Source: Massilia sp. IC2-477 (lineage in GTDB: Bacteria > Pseudomonadota > Gammaproteobacteria > Burkholderiales > Burkholderiaceae_D). From it: DNA of 64,000 bases. How positions within the stretch are numbered: the first letter of the stretch is position 1; each line of letters begins with the position of its first letter. A program made the position numbers and the translations under genes. Below are positions 7,456-16,515 of the stretch, in pieces. The stretch lies in NCBI RefSeq assembly GCF_020707265.1, contig NZ_JAJFEQ010000004.1, positions 434,001-498,000 of the forward strand, read 5' to 3'. The notes under the pieces are model-generated. The model made no database searches. It was not told the DNA's origin and worked only from the letters and a program-made list of their open reading frames with translations.

Positions 7456-8988
7456 TCAGGCGACGCGGAACACCTCGACCTGGCGCGCCAGTTCCCGGGC
7501 CTGGTCGTGCATCGATTCGGCCGCCGCGGCTGCCTGTTCCACCAGCGATGCGTTCTGCTGGGTCAGGTCGTCCACCTGCCCGACCGCGGTATTGATCTCG
7601 CGGACGCTCGCGGCCTGCTGGTCGCTGGCAGCGGCGATCCGTTCGATCAGCACGCTGACGCGCTGCACGCTGCCCAGGAGCTCACGCATGGTCTTGCCGG
7701 ATTCGTCGACCAGGCTGGTGCCGTCGTCGATCTTTGCTACCGATGCATGGATCAGCGCCTTGACCTCGCTTGCGGCGCTGGTGCAGCGTTGCGCAAGCAG
7801 GCGCACCTCCCCAGCCACAACCGCGAATCCCCTTCCCTGCTCGCCCGCGCGGGCCGCCTCGACGGCCGCGTTCAGGGCCAGGATATTGGTCTGGAAGGCG
7901 ATGCCGTCGATGACCGCGATGATGTCGACGATCTGGCTCGAGGCGTGGCTGATGTCGCCCATGGTCTTGACGACTTCCCCGACGATCGCGCCGCCGCGGT
8001 CCGCGATCCGCGATGCTTCGGTCGCCAGCAGGCTGGCCGAACGTGCGTCTTCTGCGTTGCGGTTGACCGCATCGGTGAGCTCATGCATGGTGCTGGCAGT
8101 CTGCTGCAGGGAACTGGCCTGGGACTCGGTGCGGGCCGACAGGTCCTGGTTGCCGGACGCGATCTCGCGGCTGCTGGTGGTGATGGATCCGGTTCCCTGG
8201 CGTACGCCGTTGACGATGGTCGCCAGGCCGGCGCTCATCCCTGCCAGGGAGCGCGACAGCGTGCCGATCTCGTCGCCCGCCGAGGTATCGATGCGGGCCG
8301 TCAGGTCGCCCACCGCCACGGCCTCGGCAAACCGGGACGCCTCGCGCAGCGGACGGGTAATGCTGATGGTGACCCAGTAGGCCAGGGCCGCGCCGATCGC
8401 GAGGGCGATCGCCGCAATGGCGACCACGATGGTGCGCGAGCTTGCCACTACCGAATCGACACGGTCGCTGGCGGTATTCATCCGGGTCTCGATATTCCTG
8501 ATGACCACATCGAGATCGGCCACGATCTGGCGGCGCAAGGGGCTGCATTCGGCAACGAGGAAGACGCCGAACTCACTCATCTGTTTCGCGCTGCGGTATT
8601 GGCGGGGTCGCGCCAGCTCGCGCGCCATGGCATGCAGTCCGGCGCTGGCCTTGCGGAAGTCGGGACGCTCGCCGAGGATGGGTTCCAGTTTCTGCAGGCG
8701 ATCGACAAAGATGGCGCGCTGCTGGTCCAGCACGTCGAGCTCCCTGAGCGCGTCCTCGTCGCGCTCGTAGATGTAGGCATTGCGCGCTGCGAGGCCGGTC
8801 TGACCGAGCGCCTCGCGAAGCTCGATCAGTTGTGCGAGCTGGGTGGTGCGGATCTGCTTCTCTTCGGCCACCATGTGCGCCGTGTCCCCCATGCGCACCA
8901 GGGCGATCGCCGCCAGCAGGAGTGTCAGCATGCCGATGGCGCCGAAACCGCATGCGAGCCGGGCGCCGATTTTCAGGTTCTTCAACAT
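7456..8988 (-). CDS. Methyl-accepting chemotaxis protein
   Basis: A 510-residue chemoreceptor. The first transmembrane helix is at about residues 12-32, a four-helix-bundle ligand domain follows, and a second helix (TIVVAIAAIALAIGAALAYW) leads to a HAMP domain and the cytoplasmic signalling domain. The highly conserved hairpin tip reads ILALNAAVEAARAGEQGRGF near residue 370. The start at MLKNLKIGARL is preferred because GAAGAG lies about ten bases upstream; a start six codons earlier is possible. No CheW-binding pentapeptide tether of CheR type is visible at the C-terminus. No other chemotaxis genes are close, so it is an orphan receptor with unknown ligand. Confidence 0.92.
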   Translation of the reverse strand: MLKNLKIGARLACGFGAIGMLTLLLAAIALVRMGDTAHMVAEEKQIRTTQLAQLIELREALGQTGLAARNAYIYERDEDALRELDVLDQQRAIFVDRLQKLEPILGERPDFRKASAGLHAMARELARPRQYRSAKQMSEFGVFLVAECSPLRRQIVADLDVVIRNIETRMNTASDRVDSVVASSRTIVVAIAAIALAIGAALAYWVTISITRPLREASRFAEAVAVGDLTARIDTSAGDEIGTLSRSLAGMSAGLATIVNGVRQGTGSITTSSREIASGNQDLSARTESQASSLQQTASTMHELTDAVNRNAEDARSASLLATEASRIADRGGAIVGEVVKTMGDISHASSQIVDIIAVIDGIAFQTNILALNAAVEAARAGEQGRGFAVVAGEVRLLAQRCTSAASEVKALIHASVAKIDDGTSLVDESGKTMRELLGSVQRVSVLIERIAAASDQQAASVREINTAVGQVDDLTQQNASLVEQAAAAAESMHDQARELARQVEVFRVA

Positions 8989-9242
8989 CCTTGTCTTTCT
9001 CTTCATGTGATGAGCTGTTACGCAAGATCTCACTAAAGAGAGGTGCGCACCTTTTAAAATCATAGTAGCGCATGTAAGACAATTCCTACAAAACAATTAT
9101 ATTACCTTGTGGCAATTCGGATTGTTTCGTGCAGTATGCTTGATAAATACAGGTTATATTGCTACAACGTTGTGTTAATGCTACAGCGCCTTGGTGCTGC
9201 TCCGACGATTGATTAGTATTCAATTTTGCCTCGGAGACATCG

Positions 9243-11651
9243 GTGCTCACACTCAAACGCCTTCCCCAGTCGCTCCTGCTCGCCCTGTATGGCGGCGCCT
9301 TCCTGCTTCCCGCCCACGCCCAGGATACGGCTCCCACGGCGCCCATCCCGCCGGCCGCGGCCGCGGCCGAGGGCAGCAACATGCAGAGCGTCAGCATCGT
9401 CGGTTCGCGCCGCGTCGGCAGCTCGTCCGCCATCGATACGCCGGTGCCGGTCGATACCATTTCGATGACCAAGGCCACCGAACAGGGCGGCCAGTTCGAC
9501 CTGGCCCAGATCCTGACCAACGTGTCGCCCTCGTTCAACTCGACGCGCCAGACCGGCGCCGACGGCGCCGACCTGGTCGACTCCGCCGCCCTGCGCGGCC
9601 TCGGGTCCGACCAGACCCTGGTGCTGGTGAACGGCAAGCGCCGCCACACCACGGCGCTGGTGAACCTGTTCGGCGCCCGCAACCGCGGCAATACCGGCAC
9701 CGACATGAACGCGATTCCCGTCATGGCGATCCGTAACGTGCAGGTGCTGCGCGACGGCGCCGCCGCCCAGTACGGGTCGGATGCGATCGCCGGCGTCATC
9801 AACATCGAACTGAAGAAGAACCTGGGCTGCGAGCTGGTGACGGGCTTCGGCCAGTACACCGAAGGCGATGGCGACAACTACCTGGCCTCGGCCTACTGCG
9901 GCGTGGCCGTGGGTGGCGGCGTGCTGGGCATCACCGGCGAATACTACGACCGCGGGCGCTCCAACCGCGCCGAGGAAGGCAACCCGCGCATCATCGGCGA
10001 CACCAAGTCGCAGAACAGCACCCTCTACCTGAACGGCGAATTCCCGGCGGGCCCCGGCAAGGCCTACGTCACCGCGGGCGTGCAGAACCGCGACGCGTCC
10101 TCGGCCGCCTGGGCGCGCGAAGGCATCGGCTCCGACGACATCCCTTCGCGCAACTCGGCCGCGATGTACCCGAACGGCTTCGTTCCCTTCATCAACGGCG
10201 ACATCGACGACCGCTGGGGCACCGCGGGCTACCGCTTCAAGCTGGGCGAGTGGAACACCGACCTGTCGCAGACCATCGGCTACAACCGCATGCGCTACAA
10301 CATCGCGAACACGCTCAACGCCTCGATCGCGAACCTCGACCTGAGCCGCGGCGGTCGCGGCATCAGCGCGCGCCAGTTCGACGCCGGCGGCTTCTCGTTC
10401 CGCCAGGCGACCACCAACCTGGACTTCTCGCGCTTCTATGAAGGCCTCGGCATGGGCACCAACATCGCCTTCGGCCTCGAGCACCGCCGCGAGAACTACA
10501 AGATCCGCGCGGGCGAACCGGGTTCCTACATCGACGCCGACGGCGTGGGTGTGGGCGGCAACGCCGGCAGCCAGGGCTTCCCCGGCTTCCAGCCGAGCGA
10601 CGCGACCGACAGCGACCGCCACTCGAACGCCGCCTACCTCGACGTCGAGACCGACCTGTCCGAGCGCTTCAAGCTGCAGGCCGCGCTGCGCCACGAGCGC
10701 TATTCGGACTTCGGTTCGACCACCACCGGCAAGCTGGCCGGCGGCTTCAGGCTGGCGCCGACGCTGCTGCTGCGCGGTTCGGCCAGCACGGGCTTCCGCG
10801 CGCCGTCGCTGCAGCAGGTCTACTTCTCGTCCACCTTCACCGACTTCGTCAGCGGCCAGCCGCTCGACGTGGTGCTGGCGCCGAACGGCGGGCGCGTCGC
10901 CAACGCCGCCGGCATCCCGCGCCTGAAGGAAGAAGAATCGAAGAGCTACACGCTGGGCCTGACCTGGTCGCCGAGCCAAGCGACCTCGCTGACGGCCGAC
11001 CTGTACCGCATCAATATCGACGACCGCATCGTGCTGTCGGGCCGCTTCGACGCCGACAACTACCCGGCCCTCGGCGCCACCCTGCAGCAGCTCGGCGTGG
11101 GCCAGGCCCAGTTCTTCGTCAACTCGGTCGACACCAAGACCGAGGGACTGGACGTGACGGTGTCGAACCGCGCCAGCGTGGGCGCGGGCCGGCTGAACAC
11201 CTTCCTGGCGCTCAACTTCAGCAAGACCGAAGTGACCGGCGTGCACGCGCCGAGCGCCCTGCGTGGCTTCGAAGACGTGCTGCTGTCCGAGCGCGAACGC
11301 CTGTTCATCGAGGAAGGCGCGCCGCGCCGCAAGGCCACGCTGGGCTTCGACTACAGCCAGGGCAAATGGGAAACCGCGCTGCGCATCATCCATTTCGGTC
11401 CGCAGACCCTGGGCACCTTCTCGGGCCCGCCGGTGCCGAACCAGTACTACAAGGCGAGGACCTCGGCCGACCTGTCCCTCACCTGGTCTCTGAATGACAA
11501 AACCAAGTTCACTGTCGGCGGCACCAACATCTTCAACGTCAAGCCGAGCGAACAGGATCCGAACGAAACCGACAATGGCTTCAAGTACGAGAGCGTGCAG
11601 TTCGGCCTGAACGGCGCGGCCTGGTTCGCGCGCCTGGCGCACCGCTTCTGA
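9243..11651 (+). CDS. TonB-dependent outer-membrane receptor
   Basis: An 802-residue receptor. It begins with GTG behind a GGAGA site; signal peptide to about residue 26 (LPAHAQ). The plug domain carries VSIVGSRRVGSSSAIDTPVP and VLRDGAAAQYGSDAIAGVINI, and the barrel ends in the typical aromatic residue (ARLAHRF). This kind is common in Massilia and Xanthomonas and imports large substrates with ExbBD-TonB energy; the substrate is not known and no transporter or degrading enzyme is adjacent. The 250 bases before it are unusually AT-rich and likely hold its promoter. A strong terminator follows the stop. Confidence 0.92.
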   Translation: MLTLKRLPQSLLLALYGGAFLLPAHAQDTAPTAPIPPAAAAAEGSNMQSVSIVGSRRVGSSSAIDTPVPVDTISMTKATEQGGQFDLAQILTNVSPSFNSTRQTGADGADLVDSAALRGLGSDQTLVLVNGKRRHTTALVNLFGARNRGNTGTDMNAIPVMAIRNVQVLRDGAAAQYGSDAIAGVINIELKKNLGCELVTGFGQYTEGDGDNYLASAYCGVAVGGGVLGITGEYYDRGRSNRAEEGNPRIIGDTKSQNSTLYLNGEFPAGPGKAYVTAGVQNRDASSAAWAREGIGSDDIPSRNSAAMYPNGFVPFINGDIDDRWGTAGYRFKLGEWNTDLSQTIGYNRMRYNIANTLNASIANLDLSRGGRGISARQFDAGGFSFRQATTNLDFSRFYEGLGMGTNIAFGLEHRRENYKIRAGEPGSYIDADGVGVGGNAGSQGFPGFQPSDATDSDRHSNAAYLDVETDLSERFKLQAALRHERYSDFGSTTTGKLAGGFRLAPTLLLRGSASTGFRAPSLQQVYFSSTFTDFVSGQPLDVVLAPNGGRVANAAGIPRLKEEESKSYTLGLTWSPSQATSLTADLYRINIDDRIVLSGRFDADNYPALGATLQQLGVGQAQFFVNSVDTKTEGLDVTVSNRASVGAGRLNTFLALNFSKTEVTGVHAPSALRGFEDVLLSERERLFIEEGAPRRKATLGFDYSQGKWETALRIIHFGPQTLGTFSGPPVPNQYYKARTSADLSLTWSLNDKTKFTVGGTNIFNVKPSEQDPNETDNGFKYESVQFGLNGAAWFARLAHRF

Positions 11652-11672
11652 CGCGGCATTCCCGCACACAAC

Positions 11673-11700
11673 AAGGGCCCCGCATGGGGCCCTTTTTTTT
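11673..11700 (+). terminator. Intrinsic terminator of the TonB receptor gene
   Basis: A perfect nine-base stem AAGGGCCCC/GGGGCCCTT with loop GCAT is followed by a run of T residues. Confidence 0.93.
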
Positions 11701-11711
11701 GTTGTACTGCG

Positions 11712-11717
11712 TATAAT
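11712..11717 (+). promoter_or_regulatory. Possible -10 box of the kaiC-kinase operon
   Basis: An exact TATAAT lies 75 bases before the kaiC-like ATG and just after the preceding terminator. The -35 region falls in the terminator T-run and is weak, so this is only a candidate. Confidence 0.45.
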
Positions 11718-11791
11718 GCCTTGCATATTCCGTCGGCAGCAAGCGACGGCCACTACCCCCGCCGCTGCCGCGGCACACGCAAGGCCGCACG

Positions 11792-13285
11792 ATGAGTACC
11801 GCTGTCAATACCCGCATTTCCACCGGCATCGCCGGCCTCGACGACATCCTCGGCGGCGGCCTCACGCCGCAGCGCATCTACCTGGTCGAAGGCTCGCCCG
11901 GCGCCGGCAAGACCACCCTCGGGCTCCAGTTCCTGCTCGACGGGGCGGCAAAAAACGAAAGCGGGATGTACATCACCCTGTCCGAAACCGCCGACGAACT
12001 GGCGGCGGTGGCGGCCAGCCACGGCTGGGACATCGGTGCGCTGTCGGTGTACGAACTGGCCGGCGACAGTGAGCTCGATCCGGATGCGCAGCAGTCGGTG
12101 TTCCACCCTTCCGAAATCGAACTGGGCGAGACCACCCGCAACGTGATGAACCAGATCGACGCGGTGCGGCCGGTGCGGGTGGTGTTCGACAGCCTGTCGG
12201 AGATGCGCCTGCTGGCGCAGAACCCGCTGCGCTACCGGCGCCAGATCCTCGCGCTCAAGCAGTTCTTCGCGGCGCGCGCCTGCACCGTGCTGCTCCTGGA
12301 CGACAAGACCAGCGAGTCCGACCAGCACCTGCACAGCATCGCGCACGGCGTGATCAGCCTGGAGCAGATCGCCAAGGAATTCGGCAAGGAGCGCCGGCGC
12401 GTCAACATCATCAAGATGCGCGGCATCCGCTTCCGCGGCGGCTACCACGACTACCTGCTCGACACCGGCGGCATCACCATGTTCCCGCGCCTGGTCGCGG
12501 CCGAACACATACGCGACTTCGTCCCCACGGTGCATCCCACCGGTTCAAGCGGCATGGACGCCCTGCTCGGGGGCGGCCTGGTGCGTGGCACCAATACCCT
12601 GATGGTCGGCCCCTCGGGCATCGGCAAGACCACCCTGTCGACGCGCTGCCTGCTGAGCGCCCTGGAGCGCGGCGAGCAGGCCTCGTTCTACCTGTTCGAC
12701 GAAGGCCTCGGCACCTTCTTCGCACGCAACCGCGCCTTCGGCATGGAACTGCGCGGCTACGTCGACAGTGGCCAGCTGCGCATCCACCACATCGACCCGG
12801 CCGAGCTGTCGCCGGGCGAATTCGCGCAGATGCTGCGCGACGCGGTGGAACTGTCCAAGGTCGGCTTCATCGTCATCGACAGCCTGAACGCCTACCTGCA
12901 GGCGATGCCGGGCGAGCAGTACCTGATCCTGCAGATGCACGAACTGCTGTCCTACCTGAACCAGCAGGGCGTGACCACGGTGCTGGTGCTGGGCCAGCAC
13001 GGCATGATCGGCGAAGTGAAGTCCGATGTCGACCTGAGCTACCTGAGCGACAGCACGGTCCTGATGCGCTTCTTCGAGTCGAACGGCCGCCTGCGCCGGG
13101 CGATTACCGTCATCAAGAGCCGCACCGCCGAGCACGCGCTCACCATCCACGAACTGCAGCTGGGCGCCGACGGCATCCGCATCGGCGCGCCGCTGGAAGG
13201 TTTCGACGGCGTGCTGACCGGCCTGCCCAGCTACCGCGGCCAGACGCCGATGATGTCGGACCTGCCCCCCAATGTCGACGCCTGA
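11792..13285 (+). CDS. KaiC-like double-domain ATPase
   Basis: A 497-residue protein with two KaiC/RecA domains. Walker A motifs are GSPGAGKTTL (about residue 34) and GPSGIGKTTL (about 272). The paired catalytic Glu residues of KaiC become Ser-Glu in the first domain (ITLSETADEL) and Asp-Glu in the second (YLFDEGLGTF). At the phosphorylation loop the cyanobacterial T426/S431/T432 pattern reads Ser, Ser, Tyr (KSDVDLSYLSDST), so one site may still be phosphorylated. No kaiA or kaiB is present. The gene overlaps a hybrid histidine kinase by 14 bases. Outside cyanobacteria such proteins act in stress or redox signalling; a clock role is not implied. Confidence 0.88.
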   Translation: MSTAVNTRISTGIAGLDDILGGGLTPQRIYLVEGSPGAGKTTLGLQFLLDGAAKNESGMYITLSETADELAAVAASHGWDIGALSVYELAGDSELDPDAQQSVFHPSEIELGETTRNVMNQIDAVRPVRVVFDSLSEMRLLAQNPLRYRRQILALKQFFAARACTVLLLDDKTSESDQHLHSIAHGVISLEQIAKEFGKERRRVNIIKMRGIRFRGGYHDYLLDTGGITMFPRLVAAEHIRDFVPTVHPTGSSGMDALLGGGLVRGTNTLMVGPSGIGKTTLSTRCLLSALERGEQASFYLFDEGLGTFFARNRAFGMELRGYVDSGQLRIHHIDPAELSPGEFAQMLRDAVELSKVGFIVIDSLNAYLQAMPGEQYLILQMHELLSYLNQQGVTTVLVLGQHGMIGEVKSDVDLSYLSDSTVLMRFFESNGRLRRAITVIKSRTAEHALTIHELQLGADGIRIGAPLEGFDGVLTGLPSYRGQTPMMSDLPPNVDA

Positions 13286-14996
13286 GCGGCAGGACGAACG
13301 CATCCTGATCCTCGCGCCGCGCGGACGCGACGCCGAGGTCATGTGCGCCGTGCTGGCGCAGGACGGCGCCGGCTGCGCCATCATCCACGATTTCACCCAG
13401 CTGGCCACCGCCATCGGCGAAGGCGCCGGCATGGCCATCGTTGCCGAGGAAGCCCTGCACGGCGTCGATTTCGCCCCGCTGCAGGCCTGGCTGGCGGCGC
13501 AGGAGCCCTGGTCGGACTTTCCCTTCGTTCTCCTGCTGGGCAAGCCGGTCGGCCTGGCGGCGGGCGACGCGAGGGCGCGGCTGGAAGAGCTGGGCAACAT
13601 CATCCTGCTCGAGCGCCCGCTCAACGCCCAGACCCTGCGCAGCGCGGCGCGTTCGGCGCTGCGCGCTCGGCGGCGCCAGTACGGGGCACGCGACCTGCTG
13701 GCCGAGAGCGCCGGCACGGCGGCGCGCCTGCAGCAGAGCCAGCAGGCCCTCCTGCTGCTCAACGAAACCCTCGAGTCGCGCATCGAAGAACGCACGCGCG
13801 CCCTGGCCCAGGCCAACGACCGCCTGATGAACGAGGTGATCGAGCGCGAACGTGTGCAGCAGGCGATGGTGCAGTTCCAGAAGATGGAAGCGGTGGGCCG
13901 CCTGACCGGCGGCATTGCCCACGACTTCAACAACCTGCTCAACGTGGTCCAGGGCAGCATGGACCTGATCCTGCTGCTGTCGAAAGACGAGGTGGCGCGC
14001 CAGCGCGCCGAGATCGCGCGCCGCGCCTGCCAGCGCGGCGGCAAGCTCACCAGCCAGCTGCTGGCCTTCGCCCGCAACCAGAACCTGGACCTGCGCCCGG
14101 CCGAGGTGGATGCCTTGTTCGACGGCGTGCGCGAACTGGTGGCCACCTCGCTCGGCTCGCGCATCGGCCTGCGCTTCGAGGTCGCCCCTGGCTGCGCACG
14201 CGTGTTCGCGGACGCCAACCAGATGGAGATGGCGCTGCTGAACCTGGCCATCAATGCGCGCGACGCCATGGATGGCAGCGGACTACTGCTGTTCGAGGCC
14301 GCGAACGCGGCGCCGCCGGAGGGCCTGCTGCCGCCCGGGGACTATGTGCGCATCGCGGTCACCGACAATGGCCCCGGCATGCCGCCCGAGCTGGTGAACA
14401 AGGTGTTCGAGCCTTTCTTCACCACCAAGGCGGTCGGCAAGGGCACCGGCCTGGGCCTGAGCCAGGTGTACGGCATGGCCCAGCAATCCGGCGGCGTGGC
14501 GCGCATCCTGAGCCAGCCCGCCGTCGGCACCACGGTCGAGATCTGGCTGCGCGCCTGGGACGGCGGCAGCGCCTTGGAAACGGCGCCGGCGCCGGCCGCG
14601 GCGCCCGAGACGGGACCGGGCTTCCATATCCTGGTGGTGGAAGACGACAATTTCGTGCGCGAGTCGATGGTGCTGTCGCTCGAAGCCTTCGGGCACGCGG
14701 TGACCCAGGCCGCCAGTGGCGAAGCCGCCCTGCGCGAACTGCAGCGCGGGCGCCCGGACCTGATCATCACCGACTACCTGATGCCAGGCATCACCGGCGC
14801 CGAACTGATGCTGCGGGCGCGCGAGGTCTTTCCCGGCATCCCGATGATCATCGCCACCGGCTATGCCGACATGCATGCGATCGATGAGGTGCTGGGCGAC
14901 GACATCCTGCTACACAAGCCCTTCCAGCTGGCCGAGCTGGCCCGCAGCGTCCAGCGCGCGCTGGGCCGCGGCGGGCCTGCCGCGCCGCAGCACTGA
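13272..14996 (+). CDS. Hybrid sensor histidine kinase paired with KaiC-like ATPase
   Basis: A soluble 574-residue kinase without membrane segments. An N-terminal receiver-like domain (about 1-135) lacks a clear phospho-acceptor Asp cluster, then comes a coiled coil (LNETLESRIEERTRALAQAN), the HisKA dimerisation domain with the phosphorylated His in GGIAHDFNNLLN (about residue 217), an HATPase domain (NLAINARDAMDGSG, DNGPGMP, GTGLGLSQV) and a C-terminal receiver with Asp near 500 in IITDYLMPG. It starts inside the end of the kaiC-like gene, so the two products are probably made together and may bind one another. The downstream target of the receiver is unknown; there is no output domain. Confidence 0.9.
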   Translation: MSTPERQDERILILAPRGRDAEVMCAVLAQDGAGCAIIHDFTQLATAIGEGAGMAIVAEEALHGVDFAPLQAWLAAQEPWSDFPFVLLLGKPVGLAAGDARARLEELGNIILLERPLNAQTLRSAARSALRARRRQYGARDLLAESAGTAARLQQSQQALLLLNETLESRIEERTRALAQANDRLMNEVIERERVQQAMVQFQKMEAVGRLTGGIAHDFNNLLNVVQGSMDLILLLSKDEVARQRAEIARRACQRGGKLTSQLLAFARNQNLDLRPAEVDALFDGVRELVATSLGSRIGLRFEVAPGCARVFADANQMEMALLNLAINARDAMDGSGLLLFEAANAAPPEGLLPPGDYVRIAVTDNGPGMPPELVNKVFEPFFTTKAVGKGTGLGLSQVYGMAQQSGGVARILSQPAVGTTVEIWLRAWDGGSALETAPAPAAAPETGPGFHILVVEDDNFVRESMVLSLEAFGHAVTQAASGEAALRELQRGRPDLIITDYLMPGITGAELMLRAREVFPGIPMIIATGYADMHAIDEVLGDDILLHKPFQLAELARSVQRALGRGGPAAPQH

Positions 14997-15000
14997 GCCG

Positions 15001-15810
15001 TCAAGCGGTCGCGCCCTGCTCCAGCAGGCGCGCGCGGATTCCTTCTACGTAGGCGACGGCCGCCGCTTCGGCTGCACCCCGCGGCCGCTCTTCGCGCAGC
15101 TCGCGGTACAGGGCGATGCAGGTTTGCAGCGCGCGCAGGCAGTCGAGCGCGTCGTAGCGCGGGACGGTCGCCGCCAGCGCCGCGGCGAAAGCGGGGTCGC
15201 GGGTTTCGATCCGGCGCACGCCCTGGGGCCGGGCGCCGGCGCGGCGCAGGGCCAGCGGTCCCAGCACCGCCGAGCGGATAAAGGAGAGGAAGTCGATCGC
15301 CTCGAACAGCTCGCCGCGCCCGATCTTGCCGGCGCCGTAGTGCACCCAGATCCAGAAGCGGTCTTCGATCCAGGTGGGATCGGGTTGCGGATAGTGCGCC
15401 TCGCCCTGCCCCAGCGCTGCCGTGACGCGGCCGTCGCGCTCCCACAGCACGGCCGGATCTTCCACTCGCTGGTGGACGTCACCCAGCGCGACGAACTTCA
15501 GGTCGACGTGCAGCAGCGGCGCGTCGTACAGGCAGATCAGCAGCCGCGGCTCGCCCACGTGCTCGCCCGAGAAGGACGCCAGCAGGCTGCCCAGCCGGGC
15601 CGCGAGCGTGCCCCGCTCGCTCATCAGAGCCGCATGCTGGTCCGGCTCGGTGACGATCAACAGGTCGACGTCGCTGAACTCGTCCATCTCTCCGGTAAGC
15701 AGCGAACCGGCGCCGGCCAGGCCGACGATGCGGGGGTCAAGGCGCAGGACCTCGAGGGCGTGCTGGATGAACTGACGGTGCGCTGCAGGCAGGGTGGTGG
15801 GAAGGCTCAT
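15001..15810 (-). CDS. Nucleotidyltransferase-fold protein
   Basis: A 269-residue protein with the Pol-beta-type nucleotidyltransferase signature GAGSLLTGEMDEFSDVDLLI (G-S, then D-x-D) near residues 30-50. The C-terminal half is helical and resembles aminoglycoside-type or streptomycin adenylyltransferase relatives, but no resistance function can be assigned. The start at MSLPTTL is chosen because AGGA lies nine bases upstream; a start three codons earlier (MHAMSL) is possible. It is convergent with the KaiC-kinase operon with only four bases between stops, and nothing else is in its transcript. Confidence 0.75.
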   Translation of the reverse strand: MSLPTTLPAAHRQFIQHALEVLRLDPRIVGLAGAGSLLTGEMDEFSDVDLLIVTEPDQHAALMSERGTLAARLGSLLASFSGEHVGEPRLLICLYDAPLLHVDLKFVALGDVHQRVEDPAVLWERDGRVTAALGQGEAHYPQPDPTWIEDRFWIWVHYGAGKIGRGELFEAIDFLSFIRSAVLGPLALRRAGARPQGVRRIETRDPAFAAALAATVPRYDALDCLRALQTCIALYRELREERPRGAAEAAAVAYVEGIRARLLEQGATA

Positions 15811-15929
15811 GGCATGCATCCTGGTTGAACTCTGCCGTATTGTACAGACACCGAGCCGGACGCCGTCCAAAACGCCGCTGTGCCACACTGGATCCATCAA
15901 GGTTTGGACTGTCCATCCGGGAGCACATC

Positions 15930-16148
15930 ATGAACAACGAACAGAAATCGCAGGAGCAGCCGCAGGGCGCGGCTCAGCAAGGGGCGCCGCAGGGCGAGCA
16001 AGCGGCCCAGCCGCAAGGCCAGCAGAAGGCGCAGCAGCAGGCCGCCGCCGAGCTGGACGCCCTCGCCAACAAGAAGCCGGAAGACCTGACGCCGGACGAA
16101 CTACGCCTGATGGCCGATACCATGCCGGGCGAAGGACCGGGCGACTGA
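15930..16148 (+). CDS. Small Gln/Ala-rich protein
   Basis: A 72-residue soluble protein: the first 40 residues are almost only Gln, Ala, Gly, Pro and Glu (QGAAQQGAPQGEQAAQPQG), then comes a short acidic segment, NKKPEDLTPDELRLMADTMPG. GGGAG precedes the ATG at a good distance. I do not recognise a family. One base separates its stop from the next small gene, so they are probably one transcript. Confidence 0.6.
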   Translation: MNNEQKSQEQPQGAAQQGAPQGEQAAQPQGQQKAQQQAAAELDALANKKPEDLTPDELRLMADTMPGEGPGD

Positions 16149-16149
16149 T

Positions 16150-16248
16150 ATGTTCGTATTCTTCTCGAACAAACTCGGTTGCCTCGGCTCGATCGCGGTC
16201 TCGATCGTCCTCACCTTGGTTCTGCTGCTGATCTTCGGCGTGTTTTAA
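16150..16248 (+). CDS. Tiny single-helix membrane protein
   Basis: A 32-residue reading frame, MFVFFSNKLGCLGSIAVS then a hydrophobic helix ending LLLIFGVF. It begins one base after the stop of the Gln-rich gene, an arrangement suited to translational coupling; there is no ribosome site of its own. The composition is that of a bacterial one-helix membrane peptide. No function can be proposed. Confidence 0.5.
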   Translation: MFVFFSNKLGCLGSIAVSIVLTLVLLLIFGVF

Positions 16249-16252
16249 GAGC

Positions 16253-16504
16253 CTACTTCTTCAGCGAACGGACAAAGGCGAGGACCTCATCTTCCCGCCC
16301 CTCGCCCACCGCCTGGGCGGCGCTCTTGTCGCCCAGCGCTTCGCGTGGCTCGTCCATCCAGGCGCTGGCCGCATCGTCACTGCCCAGGATGCCGCGCACT
16401 TCGTGCATGACCGTGTAATAGGCCTGCGCCTTGCGCGACTGCTGGCCGAAACGCTCCTTCAATGCAGCAAAGGCGTCCGGCTTGATCGGGTCGTTGCTCT
16501 CCAT
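16253..16504 (-). CDS. DUF2384 (MbcA/ParS/Xre antitoxin C-terminal) protein without toxin
   Basis: An 83-residue protein whose second half, WMDEPREALGDKSAAQAVGEG then EVLAFVRSL, fits the toxin-binding domain of MbcA/ParS/Xre antitoxins. The N-terminal DNA-binding helix-turn-helix is missing or very reduced, and no RES-domain toxin gene is adjacent on either side. It may be a remnant or a stand-alone regulator. It lies 11 bases behind the end of the livK-type gene on the same strand and is convergent with two tiny genes. Confidence 0.6.
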   Translation of the reverse strand: MESNDPIKPDAFAALKERFGQQSRKAQAYYTVMHEVRGILGSDDAASAWMDEPREALGDKSAAQAVGEGREDEVLAFVRSLKK

Positions 16505-16515
16505 GGCGCCGCTCC

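Noticed and set aside
9213..11753. An 846-codon frame on the minus strand
   Set aside because: It is the reverse complement of the TonB receptor gene; composition is random and no domain is visible.
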